Positions 11,901 through 23,013 of a stretch of DNA of 64,000 bases are shown here, in pieces. The stretch is from Halichondria panicea (Eukaryota; Porifera; Demospongiae; Suberitida; Halichondriidae). A model generated the notes under the pieces. That model had not been told where the DNA came from. It saw nothing but the letters and a program-made list of their open reading frames with translations, and did not search any database. Made by a program: the position numbers and the translations under genes. The stretch spans positions 10,216,632 through 10,280,631 of the forward strand of contig NC_087377.1 in NCBI RefSeq assembly GCF_963675165.1. Reading direction: 5' to 3'. The stretch's first letter is position 1. Every line of letters starts with the position of its first letter.

Positions 11901-12076
11901 ATCAAGTGAACATTATGATTGCTGCTGTGTAACTTACAAGTGTGTGCATGGTTAATTAACCCCTAGTAGATCTATGTCATGTGTTTATTAAGAGGTTTAA
12001 CAAAAGATCCTCAGGATGTTCAGCTCCTCTTATCCCTTTACTGTTGTAAATTTTACAACAACAATCTGGGAGGGAG
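11901..12076. other. remnant of methyltransferase intergenic flank
   Basis: The words atcaagtgaacatta and gtttattaaga...caaaagatcc...gttcagctcctt-like resemble the 3' and 5' flanks of copies 1 and 2. This suggests that the tandem array and later insertions split an intergenic spacer that once led straight into copy 3. The resemblance stops near 12035. Confidence 0.45.
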
Positions 12077-12389
12077 CTAGTTGGGCGGAGCCCAACCGTC
12101 CCTGACGGGAGGTCGGGTTTCAAGCTTATGTCAGGATTTGTCTTGCTTAATTATGTAACACGCTGATAAGCAGCTATGAATAATCATTTTATTCTATGAA
12201 TATTATTATTCTGAAGTGGGTGTTAACCAATTTGACCTTGCTTGAGGTTGCGCAACCGGATGTGACACATACCGCAGCAGAAATGCTGCAATTTGATTGG
12301 GCTGCAACTATAGTTGCAGCAAAGACAAATCCTGATATAGGCTTGAAACCCTACCTCCCGTCAGGGACGGTCGGGCTCCGCCCAACTAG
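12077..12389. mobile_element. MITE, CTAGTTGGGCGGAG family, copy 1
   Basis: A 313 bp element with long terminal inverted repeats starting ctagttgggcggagccc and ending gggctccgcccaactag; pairing extends about 60 bp inward. A perfect 7 bp target duplication (gagggag) flanks it at 12070-12076 and 12390-12396. It is inserted in a copy of dispersed repeat R3, whose uninterrupted relative is at about 31750. A second copy is at 36131-36454 and a degenerate one near 46440. No transposase is encoded. Confidence 0.85.
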
Positions 12390-12393
12390 GAGG

Positions 12394-12850
12394 GAGCGTG
12401 CTATCAACTTGTGAATGTTGCATGATATTGGATTCTGTGGCAGATTGGATAGTATCATGAATGCGATTATCCTTTGAAGTTCTGATGAGCTGTTCAATTA
12501 GAACACTTCAAAAAAAAAGGTTTAAAACAAGAGTTAAGCTATACAGCATGTAGGACTGAATAGTATCCATTGGTAGACCCTCTGGACTATCTTGTTAGCC
12601 ATAGAATATTTTCGAAGAGGAAGCAGCATGCAAGCCATTTGTGTACACAGGCACTTCACAAGTGGACACAAGCTCTACAATAGTCTACATGCTTGCTAAG
12701 CAGCTTAGTTGACCAGAGTGCAGCTTTTAAAGGCCACACATACTTCCATCGAGGCAGCAGCAAGGCATAAAATCGATGGTTAGTTTGTGCACAGCCATTG
12801 ACCCACGCCCATCTCTAGCTCTACAAGCCACCAAGCCACTTCATTGGGGG
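12394..12850 (+). repeat. dispersed repeat R3, copy 1
   Basis: From gagcgtgctatcaacttgtg through ggattctgtggcagattgga, gcgattatcctttgaagtt and gcagcttagttgacc the segment aligns, with gaps, to about 31754-32100 in the same orientation. It lies immediately upstream of the broken methyltransferase copy and appears to have displaced that copy's original 5' flank. Confidence 0.7.
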
Positions 12851-12993
12851 CGGAGATAACATCAAGCTAATTTGGTGGGTTGGGCTCAGATGCAAACTAA
12901 AGTGATGGAACTGTTCCAGATGGTGTGTGATTGACCTGGAAAGGTAGCTGAGTTGCATGCTATGTAGCAAGCTTATATAGCTAGATCTATATA

Positions 12994-13772
12994 ATGGCTA
13001 CTGACAATATTTTGAAAGATTACTATTCCAATGACAAGCTCGAACGATACACTGCTGCAATATTTGATCCAAGATTACCTTCGTTCAGTACCCGATACTA
13101 TACCCTGTACTCCCTACTGCCTAGTCTGAAGGACAAGACTGTGTTGGATCTTCCCTGTGGACTGGGAATTAAAGCTAGGAAGTTTATTTTAGAGTACGAA
13201 GCAAGCAAAGTGGTTGGAGTAGACATTGTTCAGAAACAACTGGACCTCTCAAGAGAGTCAGACCTGACCTGAAGGCAGGTGTTCAAGATGGACGAATTGA
13301 GTACGTTTGTCACGATGCATTGATTGCCAAAGAGATTTGTCAAGCTGATATCTGCGTGGCTGTGCATCTTTTCTGTTTTGCCAAAAACTTTGACGAGCTC
13401 GTATCTATGGCGTCGTGTGTGATCATGAATCTGAAGCAAGGCGGACAGTGTTATTCTTCCTCTTGTTCCCTAAGCAAAGAAGACGACCAAACGCTAAAAC
13501 GAAAATTAGAGTCATTTGATCATGTTGTTACTCGTGTCGACCCGCTACAAGACAGTATTTTAATTCCTTGAAGACTTATTTGCGTGTATGAAGGTTTCAA
13601 CTATGATTCATATTCGTGGGACGCTGAAGCAATCAAGAAGGCTCTCTTAATGGCTGGTTTCTCTCGAGTTGAGCTGTTCCCCCACAAGGCCAACCCGGAG
13701 TACAGTGGTACCTATAACCTCAAGGAATACATGAGGGTGTTTGATGGACACGTAGTGAGGGCTGTCAAGTGA
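12994..13772 (+). pseudogene. class I methyltransferase, tandem copy 3, broken
   Basis: The sequence aligns along its whole length with the copies at 5245 and 6442 and starts with an equivalent ATG at 12994. It is disrupted twice. A 5-bp duplication (gacctgacct, about 13261-13270) shifts the frame after ~90 codons, and at 13569-13571 a CGA arginine codon of the other copies is TGA. Motif I (DLPCGLGIKA) precedes the first lesion. Downstream pieces 13320-13571 and 13584-13772 stay open in the ancestral frame, so inactivation may be recent. Its 5' flank has been replaced by repeat R3 with a nested MITE. It probably cannot make a working enzyme. Confidence 0.9.
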
Positions 13773-13917
13773 ACAGTCACTTATTTATTACCATATATAC
13801 ATAGTAGTTGTGGGTCAATGCATGTGTGTGTGCACATGTGGAGAGTATACAAAATTTAATTCTACTACCTGTTTACATACTTTTAAGTATACGTGCATCA
13901 TATATATTATTCTGGTA

Positions 13918-14275
13918 CAGTAGACTCTCGTTAATCCGGCTCTGAGGTACAGTCACCTCAATAATTATAATTTATCGGTCGTTTTGTTTGGCACGAATTG
14001 CTACCTTATATATATTGCACTGAATCTGGCCATTCGCTATACTGTATATATACTGGTCAGTTCTGGATGCCCCAAATAAGATAACGGCATATGAAAATTG
14101 GAATAGAGAGCATATTGATTCATTATCCCCTCGACTGAGACAGAACCCCAAAATTAATCATTAGACTCGTGGCATTATACTGCTATTTACTGCTGTGGGC
14201 CACCTTGTTATTCCGGCCAAACTGCACTGTCCCCATATAGGCCCAGGGTAACCAGATTACCAAGAGTCTATACTG
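13918..14275. mobile_element. MITE, CAGTAGACTCTCGTTAATCC family, full copy
   Basis: A 358 bp element starting cagtagactctcgttaatcc and ending with the near complement (ccagattaccaagagtctatactg), flanked by TA on both sides (13916-13917, 14276-14277). CAGT...ACTG ends with TA duplication fit the Tc1/mariner-pogo group; that assignment is inference. Related copies: an interrupted one at 35958-38454, a right-end piece at about 39665-39812, and a left-end piece at 43607-43795. Confidence 0.7.
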
Positions 14276-15244
14276 TAGTTGCTATGCTAATAATCAGCAC
14301 TCTGCAGTTGTGTCCACTGTGCATGCATGTGTGTTTGTTAACTGTATATTTCCCAAGTCTTATCATTGTAAAATAGGTGACCAGTACCAAAATATGGAAA
14401 AAAAATTTCTGCACGTTTATTTTTGTGTTTATCATGCACTCACTATATCCCGAGGGTGTCATACAGGATCTTGAAGTAGAAGGGGGAAATAAGGCATGCA
14501 TGCAAAGTAACCAGAAACATTTGCTAAAAAAAGGTCAAAGTCATAACTATATATAGATCTAGTACCTGAATGCAAATTTTAGGGAGAGAATTGGAGCCAT
14601 ATATATAGGGGGGATATCCCCCCTTCTCCCCTGTATGACACCCTGTATACCCATGCACATTCCCATATTGACGATGTCACTTTAGATTCGTTTCATTCGT
14701 TTTTTAGCCATTGATTTGAATTCGAAAGACCCATATCCATTCCCTTCATTGTACTGTGATCCCCCTTGCCACGTACATGTACGTACTGCAATCTTATAAC
14801 AATGACATCAATATGTTGCAACCATATATAGTCTACACACGCCCTTTTTATGGCTTATCAACCACAAAGTTATCATTAAGTTTTTAGTGGCATCTTTAAG
14901 AGAAGCAAACTCCGTGCAGCAAACACTATACGTTGATTGTATGCGTGTCAATAGACAGACGGAGACCTACCCTCCATACTCATGAGTGTAGGTGAGTAAT
15001 TTGGATACAATGGTTTCTCAATCCCAATTTGCCCTGTTAGTACTCAGATCGACCTCTGATTAACTTGATCTTTATGTGTGCATGTGTATGGTAATCTCTC
15101 CAACATGACCAACTTGGTGCTAGAGGAGGTACGGCACGGCACGGGTACCTCAGTTAGGCTAAATCGAGGTAAACCCAGAGGGTCATGTGCATACATGCAG
15201 TGTATAGCTACGTATAGTATATCTAGAGTTAGGTATGGATTCAT

Positions 15245-15306
15245 CTAGCCTCGATTCCAGGCTGCAGTAAAATACGTATTTTACTGCGGCCTGGAATCGA
15301 GGCTAG
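15245..15306. repeat. 62 bp near-perfect palindrome
   Basis: The arm ctagcctcgattccaggc is followed by tgcagtaaaatac, and both are mirrored to the right with one mismatched pair. The arm motif cctcgattccaggcc also appears alone at about 18646, 22366, 35282 and 54480-54516, so this may be a fold-back element formed from a repeat end. Confidence 0.8.
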
Positions 15307-15519
15307 GATTCATCTAGATCCACGCCTGCTGATTCAGCATATCATAATAATAATCATAGTGCACATTAATTGCCTCTGTTTTCTCTTAGCGTAATCGAGA
15401 TGCGTACTCAATCGTGTCATAATTATCTTTTGACTTACCGGTAGTGTGTGATTCGTGACGTAATAATAATTACACAAATAACCTTATTTAAGTTAGAGTT
15501 AAGGGCATGTGATATATCA

Positions 15520-15768
15520 TCACACCATGCTTTGGCTCTTATGGTCTACAACAGTCTCTTCCTTTATCGGCCCCTGGGTTTCAGCTAGCAATCTCTTCAA
15601 GGCCATCCATGCCAAGATCCCGACCATAGCACCTGTTAATGTGTGTGTGAGAATACATGCAGTGAGTGTCAGATAGCAATAGCAAGAAGACACGGCCATT
15701 GGTAGAACTACCACATGTGCTTGAAAGTGGCACTTACCTAGTGCTAGGTAGTATTTTGTTGTCACCAT
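15520..15768 (-). CDS. small single-pass membrane peptide, copy A (two exons)
   Basis: Exon 1 is 15738-15768 (ATG to a CTAG/gtaagt donor, 10 codons plus 1 nt), and exon 2 is 15520-15632 (acceptor ttaacag, stop TGA at 15520-15522); the phase-1 join is in frame and gives 47 residues. The product has a short N-terminus (MVTTKYY), one hydrophobic stretch that spans the splice junction (LALGAMVGILAWMAL), then a basic KR and a polar tail with GPIKEET and DHKSQSMV. No family is recognised. An upstream in-frame ATG would add 8 residues, but copy B is frameshifted there, so the ATG shared by all three copies was chosen. The same gene with an intact frame is found at 21082-21344 and 26041-26280. No expression evidence. 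Confidence 0.6.
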   Translation of the reverse strand: MVTTKYYLALGKCHFQAHVVVLPMAVSSCYCYLTLTACILTHTLTGAMVGILAWMALKRLLAETQGPIKEETVVDHKSQSMV

Positions 15769-16194
15769 CCCTTTCAGAATACTTTTCTGCATGGTGTACG
15801 TACGTACCTACAAAAATAACATAATTATTACGTGTTGCTTTTATGATTGACATGTTTTTTAGAGGCACTGAAAATTTAATCTTTTGACCTTTTGAACTTG
15901 TAACGATTGAAGGGCAGGCTCCATGCATACTGCTACCATGCTACAACAATGGCCTCCTCTCTGAAATATTATTGTAGTGCATAGCTATATGCATGCAGCC
16001 ATTCTTAGTTTTGGCTCCGGTGTGTGGGAAGAAACCATGCATGCAGTGTGGGTCCGAGGGTTAGCTTTATATTATTATAGGTGCAGGTGTGGCTAAGGCT
16101 TTGTACCAGGTGGTGTTTGCTTGGCTTACCTCCTACCTCTGATAACAATGCCTGGGTCTGTAAAGAACAACTGCCTTATCAAATATGGCTCTTG

Positions 16195-16345
16195 CTGCAC
16201 TTAGAAGCATACACGTGTCCCTCCTGGGAAATAGATTAATTTCGGAGTGACGTCACCAAAACACTGAAGTCGTACAAGTGATAATTTGTGTATCTACAGC
16301 TGTGCTAACCTGTTTGTTACCTAGTAACCAACAAGTTTGGGAATT
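16195..16345. promoter_or_regulatory. promoter-like block with CRE and X-box-like palindrome, copy A
   Basis: Within 130 bp there are an E-box-type acacgtgt (about 16211), the perfect CRE-type palindrome gtgacgtcac (16247-16256), and the palindrome gttacctagtaacc (16316-16329), close to the RFX X-box consensus. The block lies 5' of the minus-strand small-peptide gene. It recurs at 21780-21920, 27130-27260 and 32395-32545. Function is inferred from motif resemblance and conservation among copies. Confidence 0.45.
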
Positions 16346-18123
16346 AATATGCTTCAAATATCTCCCTTACTCATTCAATGTATAGTAATATAATATAACA
16401 TACAAGCTATAGGTTAACTAGTACATGTTAAGTGTATAATTATGGTCTGAGCTTTTGCCAACCTATAGTAATCGCAATAAGTCTAATGTCATGCCCTCAG
16501 GCTTAAGGAGTTGTGCTAGCTGTACAGCCCTGTGCATGAGTATAGCAAACCTGCGTGTACATACGTACACCATTGCCACCGTTCAGCTTGTGCAGAGTAT
16601 GTTAATTTGAGGGAGATTTCTGAATGGCAACTGTACACATGTCATCTGTATTGTCTAGTTCATTCAAGTGGACAATAGGAAGTGAATAGGAATGTGTGTA
16701 TATAGTATGAAGGAATTGGCTTGATGCCATACAAGATGCCCATACATGTGGTTTATTTAGTGTAGTTGAACAGGAAGCATTGCCTGAGCATTTAACAGAG
16801 ATTTTGTTAACTTGCTGTACAAGAAAAGTGTTGACTGTGTCATACCAATGGATGATCCAATGTGTGCGTGCTGTACGTACTTAGAGTGAGTTACATGTAT
16901 TTTAATGTTATCACGCACTAGCTTACAATTTCAGCACACAATAAATTAATTCCCTAGTTTTCCCTTTGCTGTGTATGTCAGCCAGTCTTCTCTTTAGCTT
17001 GGCTGTAAGGCCTTGTTTGATAGGCTGTTTTAGGGTCATCATTGCAATCATCATCTGGAGGCTGGTAGATCTAGAATGGGAACAGGGGGGATATATTATA
17101 ATTATTATAATATTATAGAGTTATGGTCGATCAAGACCTTGCTAACTTAATTTGTACAGGGCATACAGAATAACCATCGTAAACGCGCTGTAAAGGTTTT
17201 AAAAATTGGAAATACGGTTTGAGAGAATTTTTACTGTTTTATACCTGTATTATATAAACGTGCATTTAATTTCCCATGTCTCTTCTCTCCTATATAATTG
17301 TAATCGATTGCAAAACTAAAGACTTTTCATACTCTCCATAGGAAGCTTGCATGTTTTGTGTGCATTTTGAAATTGTCATAGGTACGTGCACACACTGTAT
17401 GGTTCCTGTGTGTACATGCACACACTGTATGGTTCCTGTGTGCATGTGTGTCGTGTGTTGAGCCCTCTCGGCACATGAAATAGAGTTAATCATTTCCCAT
17501 GCAACTTCCTGTGCACCATGTCAAGCATTGAGAACCGTAATGATATGCAACTATTAGCGCCTAAGCTGTTTCTACAATTAACGCGTTATTATTATAGCTA
17601 CACGACATGTACGTATAGAGATAGAGTCATGCTTTCCCACGCAATGCACAAACAATCTGTTCTGTGGTACACTAGTTGCTGACTGGTGTTTTCAGTCAAT
17701 GACACTGAAGTGAAGGAAGACACTTGCACGCATCTGATAATGTAGTCATGGCCGTCACAGTTTGAGATCGTAGATGGATATGATAATGATTGTATATTCA
17801 GTGGAAGTATCAATACATTCACGTTTCTCTTCCCTTGAGGTGAACCTGAATGTAGTATCTTTCGTGGTAGATTTTAGCGCGCATTACAATTATGTCAATA
17901 TATATATATAGTTGATGTCACGGGAATATGGCGATCATTTCATAGTATCATGCGAATAATTCATTAAGTGTGCTGCGGCGATACAGATAATGTCACATAC
18001 GATACTGATCAATTAACTGAAAAAGACTGATCGATATTGGTTGCATGATTGGAGGGGGATAAGTATAAGTAATCAATAATTATCGATATTAGGTGATTCC
18101 GTTTTCATTACTTCACGCGGTTT

Positions 18124-18401
18124 TTATACGGAGGATCGTGACAATCGAGAGCACACCATCTCAGAACTGTCCCCATCGTCATTAGCTTGTACACCGAGTG
18201 GCAGTTGGTGGTTTTGTCGGCAGAAGATGAGCACTACGGCGAGGCTGATTAGCACCAACACCACAGCAAGAGTGCCACAGAAGAGACGTGCGTATTGCCC
18301 TGTATATGCATGTACAGAGGGATCAAGGGATGATGAAACTGAATAGCGTATATAAATTATCGGTATCTTATCAGCTCACCAGTAATTTTATTAGATTCCA
18401 T
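18124..18401 (-). CDS. 65-residue single-pass membrane protein (two exons)
   Basis: Exon 1 is 18380-18401 (ATG, seven codons plus 1 nt, donor gtgagc) and exon 2 is 18124-18299 (acceptor tatacag, stop TAA at 18124-18126). The join is phase 1 and in frame. The product begins MESNKITGQYARLFCG, then has a strong transmembrane stretch (TLAVVLVLISLAVVLIFC), a CRQNH boundary, and a polar acidic/serine tail ending SRLSRSSV. On the coding strand a tatataaag box and an attgg (CCAAT complement) sit 20-40 bp before the ATG. Architecture and intron phase match the small peptide at 15520, though the sequences do not align well. No known family. Copy B of the duplication has lost the gene but kept its TATA-proximal sequence. 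Confidence 0.5.
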
Positions 18402-19339
18402 TCTCCGTCTGCAGACAGCTTCCCTTTATATAACCATCCAATATCTACGTATACAATGTAATAAAATAATAATGAGCACATCAATAATGCTAGAGGACTA
18501 AAAGTCTAAGGCGACCCACCAAATATGCGACACCCTCAAGTTTATAGACAATGTTTTGACCTCTAAAAATAGCGACAGCTGCGTTCAAAATTATTTAGTC
18601 TCACGTCCTAAATGGAGGTAAATATAGCCACACCCTACACACTAGCCTCGATTCTAGCCCACTGGGAAATCAGAGTTTTTAAGTGGCCTGAAATCGAGGC
18701 AAGTAGACTCTGTAGAGCTACCTACAATTAGATGCGACCCTCTAAATATGCGACACCAGGGCTTCAATATAAATTGTTCAACCTCCAAAAAAAGCGACCT
18801 CTTGCTTTGTAATTATTTAAAGTGTTGCCGAGGTCGAGGTCTTATGGTACCTATTCTTTGTATACCTTATCTTGATGACCTCGATCACCACGACCACGAG
18901 AATTCACGGTGGTGTAGCTAGCTTACCTATCTTGTTTCTTAACAGTACATAGGACAAATCCATATACCACGTGGCCGCGTTATCGGGTGCCAATCTATGT
19001 CTGTTTGCATTCCAAGGTTTTGTGACAGTATGAATTCAATTGAAGTTGCCACTAAAAGTCCCTATCTCTAATGCACATGCAGGGTCTCCAGTCGTTATGT
19101 ACACTATGTTTGCATTCCTGAATACTATGCAATGATATCCCGGCCACAAACTTCCTACTGTATAAGCGGGAGTCTAAATTTTCATATGAACCACCTAAAT
19201 GTTAGTACAGCTCAGAATGGTGACGTAGAAACTATTGTGCGTTAAATTTTAGGATGATATGCTTTACAATACAGAAAATGCAAAATTCCACCATAATTTT
19301 ATGGTCTAATTAAAATCTCTCTCTCTCTCTTGCGTGCAG

Positions 19340-19878
19340 GGTTTCCAATCGTTCATGTACACCATGTTGGCGAACAGCAGTCACTTTGCAGCACGGTTGT
19401 CAGTCACTGGACATAATGGAATGTCTTTTGGTGAGGTACAATCGCTACAATAATTTTGTTATTCCCATTGATGTTGACTGCATGTCTATATATATTGTTG
19501 TAGTCTAATAGTTTTCCTAGGCTTCAATATAATCTCCTCACAGTGGAAAACTTTTGCATCACTCCCCATAATTATTATTTGTGTATAACTGTTCTGTTCA
19601 TCGTTTTTACTGGGAGAATGTAATTTCAAATTAAGCCGTTAAAAGCTCCAGTAATAATTATCTGGTGAAATCGATAGATAGACAAGTGTTTCACCTTTGT
19701 GTTCCTGTGCTACTAACTCTCCCTCCTCCCACACATGCACACACACCCACACACAACCCACACACAACAGGAATAATGCACCAGCTGTGTATACGTGGTC
19801 AGGGCTGCTTGTTTCTCTCAATGCAGTCTCTAGAATAGTGTCAACTGCTCTCAAACTTTCCTCCCCTGTGGCGAACAG
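19340..19878 (+). other. candidate exons of an unrecognised gene, copy A
   Basis: Two open segments have good splice borders: 19340-19430 (acceptor gcgtgcag, donor gtgagg; reads GFQSFMYTMLANSSHFAARL) and 19771-19878 (acceptor cacaacag, donor gtgagt; reads NNAPAVYTWSGLLVSLNAVS). Their phases do not join directly, so an exon is missing or the model is wrong. The second has a faint hydrophobic/basic pattern like an Alba-type domain, too weak to name. Degenerate relatives lie at 19079 and in copy B. Confidence 0.3.
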
Positions 19879-21081
19879 GTGAGTGGTGTGTGATTGTGTT
19901 TGTGACTTAATTATGGAAATTTGTTGTATGTAATGCAGACCTATATGACCATATAATTATATATAGCTCGGTCAGCAAATACTTGAACAGGCAGTAACTC
20001 TGAACCTCTCACTCTTCTTCCTGAGTGACAGGTATTATATCACTGCCCATATAATCACCTGATATCAGTTAGAACTGCCTTGTGATATGGGGCAAGACAA
20101 TAAAAATAGATATTGATTATAGAATGCAGCGGAACCGCTTTATAATCTTTGAGGATTATTTTTGACCTTATACTAATTAATCAAGGTGGCTATTTTTTAG
20201 GGATTATTTTGTACACAAACTATTCATTTGGGCGTATATCATTTCGAACATTTTACTGTGACCCTCCTTGCCACTGCACCTTACTAGCACAATGACCTCA
20301 ATATTGTGACCATAATTATACCCTTAAATGGATCTATCATCAACCACAAGTGGTTTGCATTCAGTTTTAGGGGCGGCTTTAGGAGAAGCAAACTAACTAA
20401 CCCTCTAGCTGTACAGTGAGTGTCTATGGACAGGCACACCCTCTATTGTCATGAGTAGGTGAGTATACCTAGCTTGTTGGTCATGTGTGTAGATCAACTC
20501 TTAATTAGCTGGTGTAGAATACAGTGAAAAGTTAGGTTTCTGAATAAATCATTGCCTGTTATCCATCCAGATCTGCATAATTTATACGAAATTCAACTTT
20601 ATTCATATACATGTGTATGGTATCACTCACATGACCTACTTGGTGCTAGAGGAGGTACAGCACAGATACCTCAGTTAGGATAAATTGAGGTAGTAATTAA
20701 ATGACAGTTAATTGCAATGAGTATGCAGGCAACGTGCATGGTATACTGTAGTACTGCCTTCTCCATGTACGGATACCCTTTGACCTAATAAACTTTAGTC
20801 AGTAGATTCGCTTGAAAAGTCATCGTCTGATTCACATTATACTATACTCTATATATAGTTGAGCTAGGATTTATCTAGACCCACGGCCTACTGCTTCAAC
20901 ATACACTTGTGCACATTACCTCGATTTTGTTTTAAGGTAATTGAGACACTAAATCGTGTCATAATTATATATCTCCTTTAAACATGATCGTGACGTAGCT
21001 ATAAACATTTAATAATACAGCGTTAAGAGTTAAGAGGGTCGTATGATATCAGCATTAAGAGTTATAGAGCATGTGATATCA

Positions 21082-21344
21082 TCACACCATGTTTTGACTC
21101 CGGTGGTCTACAATAGTCTCTTCCTTTATCGGCCCCTGGGTTTCAGGTAGCAATATTCTCTTCAAGGCCATCCATGCCAAGATCCCGACCATAGCACCTG
21201 TTAATGTGTGTGTGAGAATACTGTCGTGAACACAGATAGCAATAGCAAGAAGACACGGCCATTGGTAGAACTACCACATGTACTGGATTAGTGGCACTTA
21301 CCTAGTGCTAGGTACATGACGTAGTATTTTGATGTCGTCGTCAT
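21082..21344 (-). CDS. small single-pass membrane peptide, copy B (two exons)
   Basis: Exon 1 is 21302-21344 and exon 2 is 21082-21197, joined in phase 1 to give 52 residues. Compared with copy A there are in-frame length changes (SKYYVMYLAL instead of KYYLAL, KRILLPE instead of KRLLAE), yet the splice sites, hydrophobic core (GAMVGILAWMALKR), GPIKEET tail and stop position are kept. An upstream ATG that is in frame in copy A is out of frame here, which fixes the start at MTTTSKYY. Function unknown; a membrane micropeptide is the inference. Confidence 0.6.
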
Positions 21345-21779
21345 CTCTTTCAGAATACTTCCTGCATGGTGTACGTACGTACCTACGTACATCCCAAAAT
21401 AGGTATTATTCTTTAAATATAATTATTACGTGTTTCTTCTATGATAGTAGATGCATTGACAATTTAACCTTTGACCTTTTGAACTTTGAACTTGTAACAA
21501 TCAAAGGCTGGCTCCATGCATACTGCTACCATGCTACTGTAACTATTCTTGTAGTGTTAACTATTGGCATATAAATTATGCATGCAGCTATTCTTAGTTT
21601 TGAGTGTGGCTCGTGTGTGGGAAGAAACCATGCAGGCAGTGTTGGTCCGAGGGTTAGCTATTATTATAGGTGCAGGTATGGCTAAGGCTTTGTGTCAGGT
21701 GGTGTTTGCTTGGCTTACCTCCTACCTCTGATAACAATGCCTGGGTCTGTAAAGAACACTGCCTTATCAAATATGGCTT

Positions 21780-21920
21780 GCTGCACTTGAGAAGCATACA
21801 CGTGTCCCTCGTGAGAAATAGATTAATTTCGGAGTGACGTCACCAAAACACTGAAATCGTACAAGTGATAATTTGTGTATCTACAGCTGTGCTAACCTGT
21901 TTGTTACCTAGTAACCAAAA
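21780..21920. promoter_or_regulatory. promoter-like block, copy B
   Basis: The copy of the block at 16195 keeps acacgtgt, the CRE-type gtgacgtcac (21834-21843) and gttacctagtaacc (21903-21916) unchanged while bases around them vary. Confidence 0.45.
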
Positions 21921-23013
21921 AGTTTTGGGAGGTAATATGCTTCAAATATCTCCCTTACTCATGCAGTGTATAGTAACAATAATTACAAGATGTTAAATGT
22001 TTAAATAGATTAGTGTATATAGTTTTGCCAACCTTATAATAAGTAGATCTAATGTCTAATATGTCATGCCCTTAGGCTTGAGGAGTTGTGCTAGCTCAGT
22101 GTACAGCCCCTCGTGAGTAATAAACCTCAGCTTCCCTTCATATAACCGTCCAATAAATTATCTTCGTATATGCCATAAACAATAATAATGAGCACATCAA
22201 TATAATGCTATAGGGGACTAAAAGTCTACTTTTATTAAGGCGACCCTCCAAATATACGACACCCTCAAGCTTAGACAATTTTTTTACCTCTAAAAGTAGT
22301 GACAGCTGCGTTCAAAATAATTTAGTCTCACGTCCTAAATAGAGGTAAATGTAGCCACACCCTAGCCTCGATTCTAGCCCACTGGGAAATCAGTGTTTTT
22401 AAGTGCTGAAATCCTCTTAGTTTAAAATATGCGACACCAGGGCTTCAATATAAATTTTTCAACCTCCAAAAAAAAGCGACCTTCTTCGTAATTATTTTAA
22501 AGTGTTGCCTTAAATCGAGGTCTTATGGTACCTATTCTTTGTATACCTTATCTTGTGATGACCTCGATCACCACGACCACGAATTCACGGTGCCTATCTT
22601 GTTTCTTAACAATACACAGGGCAAATCATACCACGTGGCCCCGCGTTATCGAGTGCCAATCTATGTTTGTTTACATTCCAAGGTTTTGTGGACAGTATGA
22701 ATACAATTGAAGTTGCCACTAAAAGTCCCTATCTTTAAGGCACATGCAGGGTCTCCAGTCGTTATGTACACTATGTTTGCATTCCAGCTAGAGTTTTGTG
22801 ATGTAATGATATCCCGACCACAAACTTCCTACCGTAAAAGCGGGTAATTTTTTAATCTAAATTTTCGTACGAATCACCTAAATGTTAGTACAGCTCAGAA
22901 TGGTGACGTAGAAACTATTGTGCGTTAAATTTTAGGATGATATGCTTTACAATACGAAAAATGAAAAAATTCCACCATACGGTATATAATTAAAATCTCT
23001 CTCTTGCATGCAG

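Larger units (their letters stand above)
14690..20235. repeat. segmental duplication, copy A
   Basis: Blocks of this stretch recur in the same order and orientation at about 20236-24060 (copy B) and 25200-27620 (copy C): the tgtgatcccccttgcca block, the small membrane-peptide gene, the CRE/X-box-like block, and (A and B only) the gcgacaccctcaag and ggtttccagtcgtt blocks. Copy A alone retains about 16546-18416, which holds an additional small membrane-protein gene. Besides the entries listed separately I see no gene here. Confidence 0.75.

Noticed and set aside
12196..12414. 72-codon frame starting MNIIILKWVLT, also seen at 36238-36450 on the other strand
   Set aside because: Shared only because both are copies of the same MITE; it runs into the terminal repeat and is unlikely to be a protein.
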